The notes under the pieces were generated by a model. It was given only the letters and a program-made list of their open reading frames with translations, was not told the DNA's origin and did no database searches. A program made the position numbers and the translations under genes. DNA of 64,000 nucleotides from Roseiarcus sp963842835 (GTDB lineage: Bacteria > Pseudomonadota > Alphaproteobacteria > Rhizobiales > Beijerinckiaceae), in the NCBI GenBank assembly GCA_963842835.1, contig CAWJIB010000014.1:1-64000 (forward strand), given 5' to 3'. Numbering within the stretch: the first letter of the stretch is position 1; each line of letters begins with the position of its first letter. Positions 1 through 8,163 of the stretch are shown one piece after another.

Positions 1-374
1 GCGCTGCGGCGTGAGAAAGACTCGCCCGGATCGGAAAAAAGGATCGCCTGAGCGCCAGCGCGCCATCGCCATAATCCGCCCGGGGGAGGCGGCGTCGCCC
101 TTATGGGCCGCTTATGCGCGCGGCCGCGCTTCGGCATGGACCCTTTACGCCGTTCGAGCGCAGTGTTCCCAGCGCGGCGGGATCGTCCGCCGCGTTTGCA
201 AGACGATCATGCGGAGCGGTTCCCCTGACGGGGCGCGCTCGTTAAGAAGCGGTTCGTTGCGCGCCGACCGGCGGGTCGGCGCATCGATCCGCGCGTGACC
301 GTCGATGGGACGCAGGTTCCCGCGATCGCGTTTCGATCGCCGGATTCCGCCGGGGAACTCGGCGCCCATTGCCG
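1..374. other. Intergenic stretch at left edge, no gene supported
   Basis: Open frames exist here (for example plus-strand 11-298) but their translations are Arg/Ser-rich with no recognisable domain. They look like by-products of high GC. No tRNA, terminator or repeat was recognised. The downstream end probably carries the promoter of the small gene starting at 375. Confidence 0.4.
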
Positions 375-614
375 ATGGAGAATTCCTTGTTCGACGCCGA
401 TGCCCAAGAAAAAGAAGTCCCTCCCGAACCCCTCAGTTTCATGCTGGGCCGCGATCACGGCGGCCACTGGGTTGTTCAGGAAGCCAATGGCCTCTGCGGG
501 GGCCTGTTCGCCAGCGAAAACGCCGCGATCCGCTACGCCAAGTTCGAGAGCGCCGGCCGCGGAAGCGTCATCCGCTTCATCCCCGATCCCATCGAATTGA
601 ACTGTTCGTCCTGA
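375..614 (+). CDS. Small conserved hypothetical protein (79 aa)
   Basis: A 79-residue soluble protein without signal peptide or membrane segment. The core pattern HWVVQE, then LCGGLFASENAAIRYAKFES, resembles short proteins found widely in Rhizobiales, sometimes annotated by weak similarity as RAG2-PHD-domain proteins. That name says nothing secure about function. I chose the ATG at 375; a TTG two codons upstream (369) is an alternative. It stands alone, about 200 bases before kdpA on the same strand. Function unknown; recognition is by remembered pattern only. Confidence 0.6.
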   Translation: MENSLFDADAQEKEVPPEPLSFMLGRDHGGHWVVQEANGLCGGLFASENAAIRYAKFESAGRGSVIRFIPDPIELNCSS

Positions 615-815
615 CCGCCGCCGCGCGCCGGCGCGGCATTCGCGATGCCTCCCTCATGAGGACGCCGAAGCGATGGACATTCAAACCTCAGAAAATTGGA
701 TTCCCCTGGCTCGCGGGACGAGCGGGGCGACAAGATCGCCGCGGGACGCGCTTGCGGGTCGATGCGCGGCGCAGCGTAAGCCCGTTGCGCCCAAGCGCGG
801 GGCGGAGGAAGCGCC

Positions 816-2525
816 ATGACCGTCGTCGGCTGGCTGCAAATCGTCGTCGTTCTGGCCCTCATGGTCGGTCTCGCGTATCCGCTCAGTAGCTTCATCGTCG
901 AACTTTTCGAGGGAAGGCACACCTTCCTCTCGCCCGTGTTGGCGCCGGTGGAGCGCGGAATTTACCGGCTCGCCGGGGTGGATCCGGAGGTCGAGCAGGG
1001 ATGGTTCGTCTATACGCTGTGCATGTTGGCCTTCTGCGGCGGCTGCTTCGTCCTGCTCTACTTCCTGATGCGGCTGCAGAACCTGCTGCCGCTGAACCCG
1101 CAGGGGTTCGACGCCGTCTCGCCCGATCTGGCGTTCAATACGGCGATCAGCTTCATCACCAACGCCAACTGGCAAGCCTATGGCGGCGAGACGACGATGA
1201 GCCATCTCACGCAGATGCTCGGTCTCACCGCCAACAACTTCCTCGACGCGGCGGTCGCGACCGCGCTGGTGATCGCCGTTATTCGCGGCATCGCGCGCGG
1301 CGGATCGAAAACCATCGGCAATTTCTGAGTCGATCTGACCCGCGCGACGCTCTATCTCTATCTCCCGCTGTCCATCGTGGTCGCGCTCGTCTTCGTGGCG
1401 ATGGGCGTCCCGCAGACGCTTCAGGCGTCCGTCGAGGCGACGACGCTCGAAGGCGCCAAGCAGGTGATTTCGCTCGGCCCGGTGGCGAGCCAGGAGGCGA
1501 TCAAGCTGATCGGCACCAACGGCGGCGGCTTCTTCAACGCCAATTCCGCCCATCCGTTCGAAAACCCGAGCGTGTGGTCGAACATGCTTCAGGCGTGGTC
1601 GATGCTCGTCGTGCCCGTGGCGTTGGTTTTCGCCTTCGGGCGCATGGTCGGCGATCCGCGCCAGGGCCGCGCGCTGCTCTATACGATGGGCATATTCTTC
1701 CTGCTCGGTCTCGCCGTGCTCTATTACATGGAGGCGTCGGGCAATCCGATCCTGACGAGCCTCGGCGTCGATTCCTCGCTCGGCAATATGGAGGGCAAGG
1801 ATCTGCGCTTCAGTCAGGCGCAAAATTCGCTGTTCGCCGCCGCGACGACCGGCACCGGCACGGGCGCAGCCAATGCGACCTACGACACGATGACGCCGAT
1901 CGGCGGCGCGGCGCCCTTGTTCTTCCTGCTGATCGGCTGCATTTCGCCGGGCGGCGTCGGCACGGGCCTCTACGACATGCTGTTGATCTCGATCATCGCC
2001 GTCTTCATCGCCGGGCTGATGGTCGGGCGCACGCCGGAATATCTCGGCAACAAGATCGAAACGCGCGAGATGAAGCTGGTCATGTACGCGTTCCTGGTCG
2101 CGCCCTTCTTCATTCTGGGTTTCGGCATGGTCGCGGCGATGGCCAAGTTCGCCCTCGACAGCCTCGGCAATGGCGGCCCGCACGGCCTGACCGAGATCAT
2201 TTACGCTTATGCGGCCACGGCGTCCGACAATGGCTCGGCCTTCGGCGGCCTCAACGCCAATACGCCGTGGTTCAACACGTCGACGGGCATCGCCATGTTG
2301 GCCGGGCGCTTAATGCACGCCGTCCCGGTCATGGCGCTCGCGGGTTCGCTGGCCGCCAAGACGCGCGCCGCGCCGTCGGCCGGGACGTTCCCGACGCATG
2401 GTCCGCTGTTTGTCGGCCTGCTGGTTGGCGTCATCGTCATCGTCGGGCTATTGACCTATTTCCCGGCGCTGGCGCTGGGTCCGATCGTCGAGCATTTGCT
2501 GATGCTTGGCGGCAAGACGTTTTGA
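816..2525 (+). pseudogene. kdpA: Potassium-transporting ATPase subunit A, interrupted by one in-frame TGA
   Basis: KdpA is the potassium-binding, channel-like membrane subunit of the Kdp P-type ATPase. Read through the stop, this frame gives 569 residues, the normal family length. All four pore-loop regions are visible: TNANWQAYGGE near residue 115, GTNGGGFFNANSAHPFENP near 230, the GAANATYDTMTPIGG region near 350 and SDNGSAFGGLNANTPWFNT near 470. The only lesion is codon 171 (TGA, 1326-1328), in the sequence GNF-stop-VDLTRATLY where family members normally have GNFWVDL. One TGG-to-TGA change explains it. The frame is intact on both sides. No kdpB, kdpC, kdpD or kdpE follows; the next gene is an unrelated transporter. 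As written the gene gives a 170-residue fragment. Sequencing error, true decay or readthrough cannot be told apart here. Confidence 0.85.
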
Positions 2526-2678
2526 GGCCATCGCGCGATCCACGGCAATCCGCCCAATCCCGTCGTCCGCGCCGCCGCTCGATGGCGAGAAACGCGCGAC
2601 CCGTTATAAGCCCCATTGACACGCGAGGGCGGGTTCGCTCCGTTGCTAAATAGATTCGGGCCTCGAGGGGGTTGCGGA

Positions 2679-3677
2679 ATGGCGTTGCTGCGCTCTTTGT
2701 CCACGTTCAGGCCCGACAATTTCACGCTCGCGATCGTCGCCAGCGTGGGGCTCGCGAGCCTTCTGCCGGCGGGCGGCGCGGCGGCCGACGCTGTCCATGT
2801 CCTGACGATACTGGCGATCGCGCTGCTGTTCTTCCTGCATGGCGCGCGGCTGTCGCGAGAAGCCGTGCTGTCGGGCGCGCTGCATTGGCGGCTTCATCTG
2901 GTCGTGCTGTGCTCGACCTTCGTGCTGTTTCCGCTGCTCGGCGTGGCCTTGCGCCATGCGTTCGGGTCCGTTTTGCCCAACTCCTTGCTCGTCGGCCTGC
3001 TGTTCCTTTGCCTGCTGCCCTCGACCGTGCAGTCGTCGATCGCCTTCACCTCGATCGCCCGTGGCAACGTAGCGGCCGCCGTGTGCAGCGCCTCGCTGTC
3101 CAATCTGATCGGCATTTTCCTGACGCCGGCCCTTGTCGCGTTGCTGATGAATCTGAAGGGCGGCGTTTCACTCAGCGCAGTCGGCGCCATCGTCCTGCAA
3201 CTGCTGCTGCCGTTCCTCGCCGGTCATTTCCTGCGCCCGTGGGTCGGCGCCTTCGTCGCTCGCCATCGGGCGGCCGTCGGCTTCGTCGATCGCGGATCGA
3301 TCCTGCTGGTCGTCTATCTCGCCTTCAGCGAGGCGGTCGCCAACGGCATTTGGAAAGTGGTTGGCGTTGGCGACCTCGTAAAACTGCTGGTTGTCTGCGC
3401 GGCGCTGCTGGCGATCGTGCTTGCGACGACAACGATGGCGGCGCGATGGCTGGGCTTCGAGCGCGCCGACGAGATCGCCATCGTGTTCTGCGGCTCGAAG
3501 AAAAGTCTGGCCAGCGGCGTGCCGATGGCCGGCGTGCTGTTTCCGCTCGCCCAGGTCGGCATGGCGGTGCTGCCGCTCATGCTGTTCCATCAAATCCAAT
3601 TGCTGGCGTGCGCCGCGCTGGCGCGACGATACGCCAGTTCAAGGCCGGCGCCCCAGCCCGAGCCCCGCACCGCGTAA
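2679..3677 (+). CDS. Bile acid:sodium symporter family protein (YfeH/SLC10A7-like)
   Basis: A 332-residue hydrophobic protein with about nine or ten predicted membrane helices. The pattern ALLFFLHGARLSREA near the N-terminus, FLCLLPSTVQSSIAFTS in the middle and FCGSKKSLASGVPMAG near the C-terminus is characteristic of the bile-acid/sodium-symporter-like (DUF4137/YfeH) group. Substrate is unknown; the family name does not mean bile acid transport in bacteria. I start at the ATG at 2679, preceded by CGAGGGG at 2664-2670, rather than the longer frame from 2616. It stands alone, 150 bases after the broken kdpA, and ends near a terminator-like hairpin facing the minus-strand operon. Confidence 0.85.
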   Translation: MALLRSLSTFRPDNFTLAIVASVGLASLLPAGGAAADAVHVLTILAIALLFFLHGARLSREAVLSGALHWRLHLVVLCSTFVLFPLLGVALRHAFGSVLPNSLLVGLLFLCLLPSTVQSSIAFTSIARGNVAAAVCSASLSNLIGIFLTPALVALLMNLKGGVSLSAVGAIVLQLLLPFLAGHFLRPWVGAFVARHRAAVGFVDRGSILLVVYLAFSEAVANGIWKVVGVGDLVKLLVVCAALLAIVLATTTMAARWLGFERADEIAIVFCGSKKSLASGVPMAGVLFPLAQVGMAVLPLMLFHQIQLLACAALARRYASSRPAPQPEPRTA

Positions 3678-3735
3678 GAGCGCCATCGGCTTCGTCGCGT
3701 CGTCGAATCGGGCGCGCGTTCGGCGGCGCCCGTTC

Positions 3736-3762
3736 CGCCAGCCTGCACAGGCTGGCGATTTT
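3736..3762 (+). terminator. Rho-independent terminator-like hairpin
   Basis: A 10-bp inverted repeat (CGCCAGCCTG, 2-base loop, CAGGCTGGCG) is followed by ATTTTC. It lies between the plus-strand transporter and the convergent epimerase gene, where a terminator is expected. The U-run is short. Confidence 0.55.
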
Positions 3763-3782
3763 CAAAGGGCGGACGCCGCCTT

Positions 3783-4187
3783 CTACGCCTGCTCCAGCTC
3801 GATCAACGTCCCGTTGAAGTCCTTCGGATGCAGGAACAGCACGGGCTTGCCGTGCGCGCCGATCTTCGGGGCGCCGTCGCCCAACACGCGCGCGCCTGTA
3901 TTTTTCAACTGGTCGCGCGCGGCGAGGATGTCGTCGACCTCGAAGCAGAGATGATGCATGCCGCCTTCGGGATTGCGTTCGAGGAATTTGCCGATCGGCG
4001 AATTGTCGCCGAGCGGCTCGAGAAGCTCGATCTTCGTGTTCGGCAATTCGACGAACACGACCGTGACGCCGTGCTCGGGCAGCGAGGCCGGCGCGCTGAC
4101 GCGCGCGCCGAGGCTGTCGCGATAATGCGTGGCTGCGGCTGCGAGATCGGCGACGGCGATGGCGACGTGATTCAATCTGCCGATCAT
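3783..4187 (-). CDS. mce: Methylmalonyl-CoA epimerase
   Basis: A 134-residue glyoxalase-fold (vicinal oxygen chelate) protein that interconverts the (R) and (S) epimers of methylmalonyl-CoA in the propionyl-CoA/ethylmalonyl-CoA routes. It starts MIGRLNHVAIAVADL, has KIELLEPLG near residue 52 and GGMHHLCFEVDD near 75, and ends NGTLIELEQA. The metal ligands expected for the family (the first His, the GGMHH His and the terminal Glu) are present. Its ATG lies 8 bases after the rnj stop, so it looks like the last gene of the nuo-birA-rnj transcript. Confidence 0.93.
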   Translation of the reverse strand: MIGRLNHVAIAVADLAAAATHYRDSLGARVSAPASLPEHGVTVVFVELPNTKIELLEPLGDNSPIGKFLERNPEGGMHHLCFEVDDILAARDQLKNTGARVLGDGAPKIGAHGKPVLFLHPKDFNGTLIELEQA

Positions 4188-4195
4188 GGGCTCCC

Positions 4196-5863
4196 CTAAA
4201 TCTCGACGATCAGCACGTGCACCGTCGGCTTCTTGCCCCAGGCGGCGTTGACGGCGTTGCGCACGGCGCGTTCGATCGCGCCGCAGACGAAGTCGGCGTC
4301 GCGCCGCTTGCCGCGCGGCAGGCTCTCGAAGGTTTCGAATATCGCGGAATCGACGATTTCGTCGAGGCCCGCGCCCTGGCGCGCGCTCTTGGGCACACCG
4401 GCGATCAGGACGTCCGGATCGCCCGCCATCTCGCCCTTGGCGGTCAGGGCTATCGCGATCGAAACGATTCCGGCGAAGGAAAGCCTGCGGCGCTGGATGA
4501 CGCAATCGTCGCCCGCCGGCAAGACGATCTCGCCGTCCTTGTAGAGCCGGCCGTGATCGAGCCGGCCGACGACCCGCGCGTCGCCGTCGACGAGGCGCAC
4601 GACATCGCCGTTGAACGCGCGTACGACCTGACCGACGCCCTGCGCCTTGGCGAAGGCGATATGCTCGGAAAGATGCAAGGGCTCGCCGTGGGCGGGAACC
4701 GCGATCTTCGGCTTGAGCCAAGCGTACATCTTGGCGAGCTCGGCGCGGCGCGGATGACCGGAGACATGCACGAGCTGCGTTCGATCGGTGACGACCTCGA
4801 CGCCCTGCGTCACCAGCCCGTTGATGATCTTGCCGACGGCCTTTTCGTTGCCGGGAATGGTGCGCGAGGAAAAGATGACGAGATCGCCGCTCGCCAGGCT
4901 GGCGTTGGGATGCTGTTCCTCCGCTATGCGCGCCAGCGCCGCGCGCGGCTCGCCCTGGCTGCCGGTGGCGAGCGCGAGCGCCTTGGCGCGCGGAATGCGG
5001 TCGAACGGGTCCGCTCCGAGCAAGGGCGGCACGCCGTCGAAATAGCCGCATTCGCGCGAGACCGCGACGACGCGCTCCATCGCGCGGCCCATGATCATCA
5101 CCTGGCGGCCGTTGGCGAATCCGGCTTCCGCCGCCGCCCGCAGGCGCGCTACGTTGGAGGCGAAGGTGGTGATGACGACGCGGCCCTTCGCCTTGGCGAC
5201 CAGGGCCGAAAGGCTCTTCGCGACATCGGCTTCCGAAGGGCTCTCGCCCTCGCGCAGGACGTTGGTCGAATCGCAGATGAGCGCGAGAACGCCTTCTTCG
5301 CCCAGCTCCCTGAAACGGCGCTCATCGGTCTGCGAGCCGACCATCGGCGTCGCGTCGATCTTCCAGTCGCCGGAATGAACGACGAGGCCGGCCGGCGTGC
5401 GGATCGCCAGGGCGCAGCTTTCGGGAATCGAATGCGCGACTGCGATGAATTCGACGTTGAACGGGCCGATGTCGAGCCGCGCGCCCTGGGCGACGACCTT
5501 GATTGGAATCTTCGGCGCGCCGGGTTCGGCGAGCCGGCGCGTCTCGGCGAGGCCCGCGGCGAAGCGGGTCGCATAGACCTGCACGCCGAGGCGTGGCCAA
5601 AGATCGGCGAGCGCGCCGATATGGTCCTCGTGCGCATGGGTGATGACGAGGCCGACGAGGTCCTTCTTCACCTTCTCGATGAACGCGATGTCCGGCAGGA
5701 TGAGGTCGACGCCCGGCAGGTCCTCGCCGGCGAAGGCGACGCCGAGATCGACCATCAGCCACTTCCGGCTCCGCGGCGGGCCGAAGCCGTAAACCGCGCA
5801 GTTCATGCCGATTTCGCCGAGGCCCCCCAGGGGGGCGAACACGATTTCGTTGTCATCGGTCAT
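4196..5863 (-). CDS. rnj: Ribonuclease J
   Basis: A 555-residue metallo-beta-lactamase/beta-CASP nuclease, the expected length for RNase J, which processes and degrades RNA with 5'-exo- and endonucleolytic activity. The zinc motif HAHEDHIGAL lies at residues 76-85, VHSGDWKID follows near 170, and HVSGHPRR, the C-terminal beta-CASP histidine region, is near 385. The start ATG overlaps the birA stop by 4 bases (ATGA). It is followed closely by mce. Placement of rnj behind nuo and birA is common in Rhizobiales, to my knowledge. Confidence 0.95.
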   Translation of the reverse strand: MTDDNEIVFAPLGGLGEIGMNCAVYGFGPPRSRKWLMVDLGVAFAGEDLPGVDLILPDIAFIEKVKKDLVGLVITHAHEDHIGALADLWPRLGVQVYATRFAAGLAETRRLAEPGAPKIPIKVVAQGARLDIGPFNVEFIAVAHSIPESCALAIRTPAGLVVHSGDWKIDATPMVGSQTDERRFRELGEEGVLALICDSTNVLREGESPSEADVAKSLSALVAKAKGRVVITTFASNVARLRAAAEAGFANGRQVMIMGRAMERVVAVSRECGYFDGVPPLLGADPFDRIPRAKALALATGSQGEPRAALARIAEEQHPNASLASGDLVIFSSRTIPGNEKAVGKIINGLVTQGVEVVTDRTQLVHVSGHPRRAELAKMYAWLKPKIAVPAHGEPLHLSEHIAFAKAQGVGQVVRAFNGDVVRLVDGDARVVGRLDHGRLYKDGEIVLPAGDDCVIQRRRLSFAGIVSIAIALTAKGEMAGDPDVLIAGVPKSARQGAGLDEIVDSAIFETFESLPRGKRRDADFVCGAIERAVRNAVNAAWGKKPTVHVLIVEI

Positions 5864-6696
5864 CGGTCGAGGCTTTCGTCGAGAATTCTAGCGTGCGGCG
5901 CCGGGTCGTCGCCCGCGCCGGCGGACTGGGGCGTCAGGAAGAGATCGCCGGCTTCGATCGTCTCGATCGCGCCGGCCGTGCGCATCAGCAGTCGACCGTT
6001 CGCGTCGAGGCCTTCGAATAGCCCTTCGCGAGACCCACGCGGACCGACGACGCGAATCGGACCGCCGAGCCCGGCGGCGGAGCCCAGCCAACGCGCGCGG
6101 ATTTCGGCGAAGCCGGCGCCGCGCGACCATAGGCCGATCGCCTCGTCAAAGCGAGCCGCAAGCCGGCGGAACAGGGCGTCCGGCGCAACGAAGCGTTGCA
6201 GCGCGGCGTTGAGATCGGTGACGGGATAGGCGAGCCCTTGCGGCGAGGAGGCGCAATTGACGCCGACGCCAACGGCGCAGGCGAGGGCCCGCCCCGGCGC
6301 CGCGACCCCTTCGACCAGCAGTCCCGCGAGCTTGGCGCCGTTCCACAGGAGGTCGTTGGGCCATTTGAGCGCGACGCCCACGCCACCGAGATCCTCCACC
6401 GCCTTGACCAAGGCGACGCCTGCGACAAAGCCGATCTGCGGCGCGATCGCCGCCTCGCAAGGATCGACGACGAGGGCGCTGGCGTAGAGATTCCCCGGCG
6501 GGGAGCTCCAGGAGCGCCCATGGCGCCCCCGGCCTTGCGTCTGCTCGCCGGCGACGATCCACAGACGCCCGGGATCGCCGGCAAGAGCGCGGCGGCGCGC
6601 CTCGTCGCTGGTCGACCCCAGACGGGCGTGGCGGGCGACCCGCCAACCCGCAAACAATGGCTCCGGCTCTACGGCTCGACGATCGAAAACGTTCAA
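5860..6696 (-). CDS. birA: Biotin--[acetyl-CoA-carboxylase] ligase
   Basis: A class I biotin protein ligase without the N-terminal DNA-binding domain. It attaches biotin to the carboxyl carrier protein of acetyl-CoA carboxylase and similar enzymes. The motif GRGRHGRSW lies at about residues 55-63, SPPGNLY just after, KWPNDLLW at about 111-118 and LAGLLVEG soon after. No ATG exists in a suitable place. I chose TTG at 6696, which overlaps the nuoN stop (TTGA). A second TTG at 6657 would remove 13 residues and is a real alternative. The 3' end overlaps rnj by 4 bases. Confidence 0.9.
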   Translation of the reverse strand: MNVFDRRAVEPEPLFAGWRVARHARLGSTSDEARRRALAGDPGRLWIVAGEQTQGRGRHGRSWSSPPGNLYASALVVDPCEAAIAPQIGFVAGVALVKAVEDLGGVGVALKWPNDLLWNGAKLAGLLVEGVAAPGRALACAVGVGVNCASSPQGLAYPVTDLNAALQRFVAPDALFRRLAARFDEAIGLWSRGAGFAEIRARWLGSAAGLGGPIRVVGPRGSREGLFEGLDANGRLLMRTAGAIETIEAGDLFLTPQSAGAGDDPAPHARILDESLDR

Positions 6697-8126
6697 AACA
6701 GCGACTTGGCGGCGGCCATCGCCGCGTCGGTCAGGGGCGCCGGCGCCAGCGCATAGAAGATAACGACCGCGGTGGAAAGCGCGAGCACGACGCGCGCCGT
6801 CGCGCCGGGTTGGTCGAAGGCTTTGGCCGGTTCGTCGAAATACATGATCTTGACGATGCGCAGATAGTAATAGGCGCCGACCGCGCTCATCAACACGCCG
6901 ATGACGGCGAGCCCATAGAGATCGGCCTTCATCGCGGCGGCGAAAACATAGAACTTCGCGAAGAAGCCGGCGAGCGGCGGAATGCCCGCGAGCGAGAACA
7001 TCATCGCGCCGAGGAAGAAGGCCATCGGCGCGTTGGTGCGCGCGAGACCCGCCAGATCGGCGATGTCCTCGACATAGGCGCCGTCGCGCCGCATGGACAG
7101 AATCCCGGCGAAAGTTCCCAGCGTCATGGCGAGATAGATCGCCATATAGACGACGACGCCATGCGCGCCCTCGACCGTGCCGGCGGCCAAGCCCACCAGC
7201 GCGAAGCCCATGTGGCCGATCGAGGAATAGGCCATCAGCCGCTTGATGTTGGTCTGGCCGATCGCCGCGAAGGCGCCCAGCGCCATCGAGGCGATCGAAA
7301 TGAACGTCACGATCTGCCGCCAATCCTGCGCGACGCCGGGAAACGCGGTCATGGCCACGCGCACCAGAATCGCCATCGCCGCCATTTTCGGCGCCGAAGC
7401 GAAGAAGGTCGTCACCGGCGTCGGCGCACCCTCATAGACGTCGGGCGTCCACATGTGGAAGGGAACGGCCGAGATCTTGAAGGCGAGCCCGGCCAGCACG
7501 AAGACCAGCCCGAAAACGACGCCAAGGCTCGAATGTTCGTGCAGCGCCGTCGCGACGCCGGCGAAGCTGACCGTGCCGGAATAGCCGTAGATCAGCGAAG
7601 CGCCGTAAAGCAGCATGCCCGAGGACAGCGCTCCGAGCACGAAATATTTCAATCCCGCTTCCGAGGCGCGAAGATTGTCGCGACGGTAGGCCGCCACGAC
7701 ATAGAGCGACAGGCTCATCAGCTCGAGACCGAGATAAAGCGCGATGAAGTCGCTCGCCGAAATCAGCATCATCATGCCGAGCGTCGCGAGCAGAATGAGA
7801 ATGGGAAACTCGAAGCCGCCGATCTTTTCCCTGCGCATGAAATCGATCGACAGCAGCAGCGTCGTCAGCGAGCCGATCAGCGCCAGCGCCTTCATGAAGC
7901 GGCCGAAGGCGTCGTCGGTGAAGGCGCCGTAAAAAGTGACGCCCTTGTCGCGGTGATTGGCCAGCACCGCGACGAGCGCGGCGGCGAGCAGCGCCGCCGC
8001 GATTTCCGTCACCAGCCAAACCGAGCGTTCGCCGCGCAGCGCTCCCAAGAGCACGAGCGCGAGCGCGCCAGCCGCGATTATGAATTCGGGCAGGACCATC
8101 GGGAGCGAGAGAGCCGTCACGTTCAT
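6693..8126 (-). CDS. nuoN: NADH-quinone oxidoreductase subunit N
   Basis: A 477-residue antiporter-like membrane subunit of complex I that takes part in proton pumping. It is hydrophobic throughout with about 14 helices. The signature KISAVPFHMWTPDVYEGAPTP near residues 222-242 and the lysine-bearing helix around LMAYSSIGHMGF near 300 are typical. It is the last of the fourteen nuo genes here. The stop overlaps the proposed birA start. The gap to nuoM is 37 bases. Confidence 0.97.
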   Translation of the reverse strand: MNVTALSLPMVLPEFIIAAGALALVLLGALRGERSVWLVTEIAAALLAAALVAVLANHRDKGVTFYGAFTDDAFGRFMKALALIGSLTTLLLSIDFMRREKIGGFEFPILILLATLGMMMLISASDFIALYLGLELMSLSLYVVAAYRRDNLRASEAGLKYFVLGALSSGMLLYGASLIYGYSGTVSFAGVATALHEHSSLGVVFGLVFVLAGLAFKISAVPFHMWTPDVYEGAPTPVTTFFASAPKMAAMAILVRVAMTAFPGVAQDWRQIVTFISIASMALGAFAAIGQTNIKRLMAYSSIGHMGFALVGLAAGTVEGAHGVVVYMAIYLAMTLGTFAGILSMRRDGAYVEDIADLAGLARTNAPMAFFLGAMMFSLAGIPPLAGFFAKFYVFAAAMKADLYGLAVIGVLMSAVGAYYYLRIVKIMYFDEPAKAFDQPGATARVVLALSTAVVIFYALAPAPLTDAAMAAAKSLF

Positions 8127-8163
8127 TTGCTGATCAATCCCAATTGTTGGCGCGCCGTCGCCC

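Noticed and set aside
11..298. 95-codon plus-strand frame at the left edge
   Set aside because: No domain, poor start context, Arg/Ser-rich composition typical of non-coding high-GC DNA.
1326..1328. Selenocysteine or programmed TGA recoding in kdpA
   Set aside because: No hairpin of SECIS type was evident after the TGA, and the position is a Trp in the family, not Cys or Sec.
681..2183. 500-codon minus-strand open frame opposite kdpA
   Set aside because: Arg/Glu/His-rich translation without motifs, fully antisense to a recognisable KdpA; a GC-driven shadow.
4217..6229. 670-codon plus-strand frame opposite rnj and birA
   Set aside because: Antisense to two well-supported genes; composition is Arg/Asp/Ala-rich and has no domain pattern.
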